NCBI RefSeq assembly: GCF_023920705.1
Contig: NZ_CP094657.1
Span: 1,054,001 to 1,118,000, forward strand
DNA from: Acinetobacter sp. XS-4
Lineage (GTDB): Bacteria > Pseudomonadota > Gammaproteobacteria > Pseudomonadales > Moraxellaceae
Reading direction: 5' to 3'
DNA: 64,000 bases
The notes under the pieces are model-generated. The model was given only the letters and a program-made list of their open reading frames with translations, was not told the origin of the DNA and did no database searches. This document shows positions 56,959-64,000 of this stretch, one piece after another. Positions within the stretch are counted from its first letter, which is position 1. Each line of letters opens with the position of its first letter. Both the position numbers and the translations under genes were made by a program.

Positions 56959-57594
56959 TCAATGATTTATTTTAGGTGCTTTTATAAAAGCCGTCAGTCC
57001 ATAGAGAATTGCACCAATTGTTGCTAACAACATATCTTTATGGGCATCCCACATGTCACCTTGTTGGCCATTATAATTCTCAGCTTGTTCTGGTGATAAG
57101 CCAATCGCAATTGCCCATTCAACCAGTTCATAAAAAACGCTAGATGCCATGACGAACTGAACCACAAGTAAAAATAGAGTAAAAGGCCGCGCTGTAGGTA
57201 ACCAAACTTGAAAAACTCGATAAATAAGAGGGTAGAGTAAAACGCCATATGCAAGATGAACTAAGCGATCATACATGTTCCGGGACCATCCCATGTATTG
57301 ATCTAGATTAAAATGAAATATGTGTTGAATCCAGTCATTGTACGGAACATATGAGTACAGGTAGTGTGCACCGATAATATGGATGAGCAAAAAACCTAAA
57401 TAGAAAGTAAAACTCAAAAAATCGAGACCAATCTTTTTAAAAATAATAAATAAGAGAACTAACATAAAAATTGTACCCACCTGATGAAGTAAATAAGCTT
57501 CAAATTCAAGGGGCTGAATGCCGGAAATGACAATTGCAATTAAAAGTAGGCCAAGAGCAATATAGTGTTTAAGTTTGAATTGTTTTTCGATCAT
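56959..57594 (-). CDS. DUF2238 / YjdF-like inner-membrane protein
   Basis: A 211-residue membrane protein with five to six helices. The family core is visible: SRNMYDRLVHLAYGVLLYP, then ASSVFYELVEWAIA and QGDMWDAHKDMLLATIGAIL, with conserved Asp, His and Glu residues inside helices. Function is unknown. It is monocistronic, converging on the Bap-like gene. Confidence 0.85.
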   Translation of the reverse strand: MIEKQFKLKHYIALGLLLIAIVISGIQPLEFEAYLLHQVGTIFMLVLLFIIFKKIGLDFLSFTFYLGFLLIHIIGAHYLYSYVPYNDWIQHIFHFNLDQYMGWSRNMYDRLVHLAYGVLLYPLIYRVFQVWLPTARPFTLFLLVVQFVMASSVFYELVEWAIAIGLSPEQAENYNGQQGDMWDAHKDMLLATIGAILYGLTAFIKAPKINH

Positions 57595-57634
57595 TTTAGA
57601 AATAGAACTTTATTGTGCTTTATGTCAGTGTAAT

Positions 57635-57663
57635 AAAAAAGCGAAGCCGAAGCTCCGCTTTTT
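57635..57663 (-). terminator. Terminator of purB
   Basis: GCGAAGC (57641-57647), loop CGAA, GCTCCGC (57652-57658). On the minus strand the mismatch is a G-T wobble and a T run follows. Confidence 0.85.
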
Positions 57664-57676
57664 ATAAACTTTTTAA

Positions 57677-59074
<1,398 letters not shown>

Positions 59075-59120
59075 TTAATGTTGGAATAAACATAAAACTA
59101 AAAATAATCTCTTTACAGCC

Positions 59121-59852
59121 TTAGATGACTTGGTACTGTAAACGAGCAAGTGCCTGAATATCCTGTAGCAATTTACGTTTGCTAAAAATCATGTTCCACG
59201 AACTACCACCGAGTTGTCGCCATAAATGGGCCATTTGCAAGCCAGTAAACAGACAAGCACGGATGCGGTTAGTGTGGTTGGTATCTTTAAATGCTTCTGC
59301 ATTACCACGAACGAGAATGCGAGGGTTAATCTGCCCAGCAGTATCAACATAAGTTTGAGCCAAATTGGCTAAAATGCTTGGGTGTAAGTAATTATTATCA
59401 AAAAAAGAAAGCTGTTTTAAAATCTTTTGCTGAGCTTTTTCAATAATTGCAACGTATTCAGGATTGCTATAGACCTTCTTCTCTAATTGCAAAAGGGACA
59501 TTGCATATGACATTGGAAGCTTGGCAGTGCCCATTTTCGGAAGGCGAGATTTAGGCATGTTTGTAAAAGGTTGAGTAATACAATTTTCGAGGGTCTTAAG
59601 CCCTAAAGAAATATCTGCCAACTGATTAAAAAAATCTAATGTTTGAACACCATTGTTGACTGTAGGGCGAATATTTAAACTCGCTTTGATTAACAGCTCA
59701 AAATAGAAGTTACCACTTTCACCAATACTCTGCTGACCCGTTAAAGCTGTCATGTGCGTGAGCTGGGTAGCCTGAAATACCCCAGCCAAGGCAAGGGCAC
59801 GGTTTTGGCGAACATTCAAGGCTTGTGATTGTTGAAATGGTAACTCCACCAT
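59121..59852 (-). CDS. hflD: High-frequency lysogenization protein HflD homologue
   Basis: A helical protein peripheral to the inner membrane. In E. coli HflD restrains lambda CII; its normal cellular job is not well known. The N-terminus ([19 protein letters not shown]) and the C-terminal [15 protein letters not shown], then [20 protein letters not shown] are typical. The ATG at 59852 with AAGGG about ten bases upstream gives 243 residues; the open frame extends to 59909 within mnmA, and the ATG at 59861 is also possible. Position between mnmA and purB supports the call. Confidence 0.92.
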   Translation of the reverse strand: MVELPFQQSQALNVRQNRALALAGVFQATQLTHMTALTGQQSIGESGNFYFELLIKASLNIRPTVNNGVQTLDFFNQLADISLGLKTLENCITQPFTNMPKSRLPKMGTAKLPMSYAMSLLQLEKKVYSNPEYVAIIEKAQQKILKQLSFFDNNYLHPSILANLAQTYVDTAGQINPRILVRGNAEAFKDTNHTNRIRACLFTGLQMAHLWRQLGGSSWNMIFSKRKLLQDIQALARLQYQVI

Positions 59853-59865
59853 GTCATTCATTCCC

Positions 59866-61492
<1,627 letters not shown>

Positions 61493-61636
61493 AAAAAAGC
61501 ACCATGATTTAAAAGACGTATGATACGAAATTTAGGGGTTTTTGGCTACGGTGATCTGCTAAACGATATGAGTAATACTACAAAACCATATCATTTAAAA
61601 AATCAGAGTTTTATTGCTGATATTTCATAGAGCTAA

Positions 61637-62188
61637 TTAATCTTGCTCTGCTTGAGCCACTTTATGATTATTTTGTACTTTTACATAATGTCTTGCTGAA
61701 TAAGGAAGAAATGCTAATTCTTTTTCGGTCAGTGGTCGCACTTGTTGTACTGGGCTTCCTACATACAAATAACCACTTTTTAAGACTTTACGCGGTGGAA
61801 CCAAACTTCCAGCACCAATCATTACATCGTCTTCAATAATCACGTCGTCTAGAACAACAGTGTTGATTCCGATTAAAACTCGGTTACCGATGGTGCAGCC
61901 ATGCAAAGTGACATGGTGTCCGACTGTTACATCTTCACCAATAATAAGAGGTGAGCCATTAGGTTTTGCATCATTTTTATGGCTAACATGCAACATACAA
62001 TGGTCTTGTACATTACTGTTTTTACCAATTTGAATACTATTTACGTCACCGCGAATAACGGCAAAAGGCCAGACAGAAACATTTTCGGCTAAGCTAACTT
62101 CACCGACTACAACGGCCATGTCATCGACATAACATGTTGTATCAACTTGAGGACGGTGTTCAAGATAAGGACGTATGTTCTTTGCCAT
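61637..62188 (-). CDS. Gamma-carbonic-anhydrase-like left-handed beta-helix protein
   Basis: A 183-residue hexapeptide-repeat protein of the gamma-CA/YrdA/PaaY group. Repeats run from about residue 20 to 145 (VVVGEVSLAENVSVWPFAVI, then IGKNSNVQDH). Zinc-ligand histidines are in NVQDHCMLHVSHKND and VGHHVTLHGC. The C-terminal alpha helix closes the fold. The ATG at 62188 is chosen; the longer frame from 62251 would add a hydrophobic leader (LFSLSAFLFYNPTNFILIL) not seen in the family. True carbonic anhydrase activity is not certain for this subgroup. Confidence 0.87.
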   Translation of the reverse strand: MAKNIRPYLEHRPQVDTTCYVDDMAVVVGEVSLAENVSVWPFAVIRGDVNSIQIGKNSNVQDHCMLHVSHKNDAKPNGSPLIIGEDVTVGHHVTLHGCTIGNRVLIGINTVVLDDVIIEDDVMIGAGSLVPPRKVLKSGYLYVGSPVQQVRPLTEKELAFLPYSARHYVKVQNNHKVAQAEQD

Positions 62189-62228
62189 GAGTAGTATCAA
62201 AATAAAATTTGTAGGATTATAAAATAAA

Positions 62229-62262
62229 AAAGCACTCAGGCTAAATAGCATGAGTGCTTAAT
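62229..62262 (-). terminator. Terminator of dacC
   Basis: AAGCACTCA (62230-62238) and TGAGTGCTT (62251-62259); on the minus strand a run of T follows. Confidence 0.85.
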
Positions 62263-62277
62263 TCAACTATTCAGAAA

Positions 62278-63426
62278 TTAGAATAAGTTGCTGAAGAATT
62301 GTTTGATATGGTCGATTAAACGTGCAAAGAAGCTTGCTTCTTCAACTGGCTTTAATGCAACTAATGGTTTTTCAGCAATTACTTTACCGTCAAGGCTAGC
62401 AACAAGTTTGCCCACGACTTGACCTTTTTGAAGCGGTGCATTTAAGTTAGGTTGAACGACTAACTGCGTTTTAATGCCGTTAGCTTTGCCTTTAGGCATA
62501 GTCACACTAAAGTTTTCAGCTAAACCAACTTGAACTTCATCTTCTTTACCAAACCAGACTTTTGCTTTTGCAAGAACTTGATTGGCTGGTTGAATGTTTA
62601 CAGTTTCAAAGTTTGCAAAGCCCCAAGACAATAATGTACGTGTTTGATTGGCACGTTCATTAACACTATCTGTTCCGAAAATAACGGAAATGAGACGCAT
62701 CGGACCACGTTTGCTTGACGTTGTTAAGCAGTAACCCGCTTCATCAGTATGGCCTGTTTTTAAACCATCTACGCTTGGGTCAGTGTAAAGCAAGGCATTA
62801 CGGTTACCTTGTTTAATACCATTAAAAGTAAATTCTTTTTCAGAATAGATTGGGTAATATCTTGAGCTGTCTTTAATAATATGTTGTGCTAAAACAGCCA
62901 TATCTTTAGCACTTGAATAATGGCCTTCTGCCGGTAAACCAGTTGAGTTCATAAACTGGGTATTTGTCATACCGATACGTTTTGCTTCCTGATTCATCAT
63001 ATGAGCAAACGTGCCTTCATTTCCGGCAATATGTTCAGCCATTGCTTTTGATGCATCATTACCTGATTGGATAATAATACCGCGAAGCATTTCTAAAACA
63101 GTCGCTGTACCATTTAAAGGGACATACATACATGATTCAGAACTACTTCCTTTACACCATGCAGACTCGTTCATACGAACCTGCTCATTTTCAGTCAGTT
63201 CACCTTTTAATAATTTTTGTTCAATGATGTAGCTTGTCATCATTTTTGTCATAGAAGCAGGAGCAAGCTTTTCATTTTCATTTTTAGAAGCGAGAATTTG
63301 TCCTGTCTCGTAATCCATTAATACATAAGACTTATTATTTAATTCTGGCGGAGCTGATAAGACAGTTGCTGCATAAGAAAAACTTGGTAAGAGGAGGAGT
63401 GCAGCAATAGCGCTTTTTCGAGTCAT
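62278..63426 (-). CDS. dacC: D-alanyl-D-alanine carboxypeptidase (PBP5/6 type)
   Basis: A membrane-anchored periplasmic DD-carboxypeptidase that removes the terminal D-alanine of peptidoglycan pentapeptides. It has 382 residues from the ATG at 63426, which gives a clean signal peptide (SAIAALLLLPSFSYA) and has GGAA about ten bases upstream; the frame to 63486 is too long. Catalytic motifs are SMTK at 58-61, SGN in IIQSGNDASKAMAEHI, and KTG in DGLKTGHTDEAGYC. The C-terminus ends in an amphipathic helix (ASFFARLIDHIKQFFSNLF), the usual PBP5 anchor. Confidence 0.95.
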   Translation of the reverse strand: MTRKSAIAALLLLPSFSYAATVLSAPPELNNKSYVLMDYETGQILASKNENEKLAPASMTKMMTSYIIEQKLLKGELTENEQVRMNESAWCKGSSSESCMYVPLNGTATVLEMLRGIIIQSGNDASKAMAEHIAGNEGTFAHMMNQEAKRIGMTNTQFMNSTGLPAEGHYSSAKDMAVLAQHIIKDSSRYYPIYSEKEFTFNGIKQGNRNALLYTDPSVDGLKTGHTDEAGYCLTTSSKRGPMRLISVIFGTDSVNERANQTRTLLSWGFANFETVNIQPANQVLAKAKVWFGKEDEVQVGLAENFSVTMPKGKANGIKTQLVVQPNLNAPLQKGQVVGKLVASLDGKVIAEKPLVALKPVEEASFFARLIDHIKQFFSNLF

Positions 63427-63485
63427 TCTAGGTAATTCCAATATCTTGTATGAAGCAGAAGAATCTAGCATTTTAGGATAAAGCA

Positions 63486-63519
63486 AAGCCGACTTCTATG
63501 GGGGAAGTCGGCTTTTTCA
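63486..63519. terminator. Hairpin between the small exported gene and dacC
   Basis: AAGCCGACTTC (63486-63496), 7-base loop, GAAGTCGGCTT (63504-63514), an 11-bp perfect stem. A T run lies only on the plus side; on the minus strand the run is interrupted, so termination of the upstream gene may be partial. Confidence 0.7.
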
Positions 63520-63552
63520 AACAGTATTGTAACTCAAGAGTTTTTTACTAAT

Positions 63553-63969
63553 TTAGTTTTGCGATTGATATGCTTTCACGTCTTGGCAAACTAATGTGTT
63601 TTGCTCATCACCAGCAGCTTTTGCATCTTTACGTGCTTCTTTTAAGTATTTTTTGAAGCCTTTGTCTTTGCTACGTTTTTCTAATGCAGAAACAGCATCA
63701 GTTTCATTTGGTAGGTAATCTTTAACTAAACGTTCATAGCCTTGAGCAAAATCAGCATCTTTTTTGCCAATAAGGCTTGGGCAAATTTCAGAAAGTACTT
63801 GAATTGCAGCTAATTCTTCAGGAGTTATGCTTTGTTGTGGAGTTACTTCAACAACATTTTCATTTTCGGTTTTCTTTTCATCTGTTTTCTTCTTATCAGC
63901 AGCAAAACCAACTGTTGCCATGCTCATAAGTAAAACCAAAGAGAGCGATTGAACTAAGCTTTTCTTCAT
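63553..63969 (-). CDS. Small exported protein of unknown function
   Basis: A 138-residue protein with a signal peptide (LVQSLSLVLLMSMATVGFA). After it comes a Lys/Glu/Asn-rich linker, then a helical domain with two cysteines (VLSEICPSLIGKKDADF and NTLVCQDVKAYQSQN) that could form a disulfide. Location would be periplasmic. It may belong to the MCR_0457-type family of Moraxellaceae, but I am not certain. The ATG at 63969 is used; another lies two codons earlier. Bases 63976-64000 show nothing else. Confidence 0.75.
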   Translation of the reverse strand: MKKSLVQSLSLVLLMSMATVGFAADKKKTDEKKTENENVVEVTPQQSITPEELAAIQVLSEICPSLIGKKDADFAQGYERLVKDYLPNETDAVSALEKRSKDKGFKKYLKEARKDAKAAGDEQNTLVCQDVKAYQSQN

Positions 63970-64000
63970 AAACATCGATAACCCGAAATAAAATTTTTAA

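Overview
The window is a stretch of Acinetobacter chromosome, most likely from the A. baumannii/calcoaceticus complex. It is A+T-rich, and several gene sets are typical of the genus: the dat-ddc pair for 1,3-diaminopropane, two unrelated isocitrate dehydrogenases a few kilobases apart, a short Bap-like protein, and the nudix-mnmA-hflD-purB block. I saw no rRNA, tRNA, CRISPR array, insertion sequence or prophage. Most of the window is ordinary core genome with intrinsic terminators between most transcription units.

Layout. 1-7.8 kb: a membrane protein with a possible degenerate GGDEF-like tail coupled to a gene cut by the window edge, DNA photolyase, SlyD-type prolyl isomerase, type II NADH dehydrogenase, a DD-carboxypeptidase and an M61 peptidase. 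7.8-14.5 kb: monomeric isocitrate dehydrogenase behind a structured leader, a foreign-looking HEPN-domain gene, the pseudouridine synthase rluE and the dimeric isocitrate dehydrogenase. 14.5-24.9 kb: an MFS transporter coupled to a 41-residue membrane peptide and divergent from a LysR regulator, the cystine transporter tcyP, a PhzF protein, an M16 peptidase, small conserved proteins and a CYTH-CHAD protein. 25-32 kb: Mpo1-like protein, thiE, hemL, an orphan degenerate EntB-like protein, rluA and rapA. 32-38.3 kb: AI-2E family permease, a FabR/DesT-type repressor divergent from a ferredoxin reductase-desaturase pair, a hotdog protein divergent from a TetR regulator, and a SIMPL protein.

38.3-47.3 kb: dat-ddc, then an aldehyde dehydrogenase, an Lrp-type regulator, an indolepyruvate/phenylpyruvate-type decarboxylase and an aromatic amino acid permease. 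The last four look like one Ehrlich-type aromatic amino acid module. A matching 17-bp palindrome lies upstream of the dehydrogenase and between the regulator and the decarboxylase. 47.3-53.7 kb: pstS-pstC-pstA-pstB preceded by Pho-box-like repeats, then a sohB-type peptidase without its membrane anchor. 53.8-57 kb: cytochrome b561-like protein and a Bap-like repeat protein. 57-64 kb: YjdF-like protein, purB, hflD, mnmA, nudix hydrolase, gamma-carbonic-anhydrase-like protein, dacC and a small exported protein.

The best candidate for something little described is the lone 540-residue protein at 10555-12177. It has TPR-like helices and a canonical HEPN R-x4-H motif, visibly A+T-rich composition, and its stop codon abuts the terminator of the next gene. 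Other points of interest are the carrier-like protein lacking its carrier serine, the Lrp-linked palindromes, large palindromes before rapA and between the hotdog and TetR genes, and the GTGA-coupled micro-gene.
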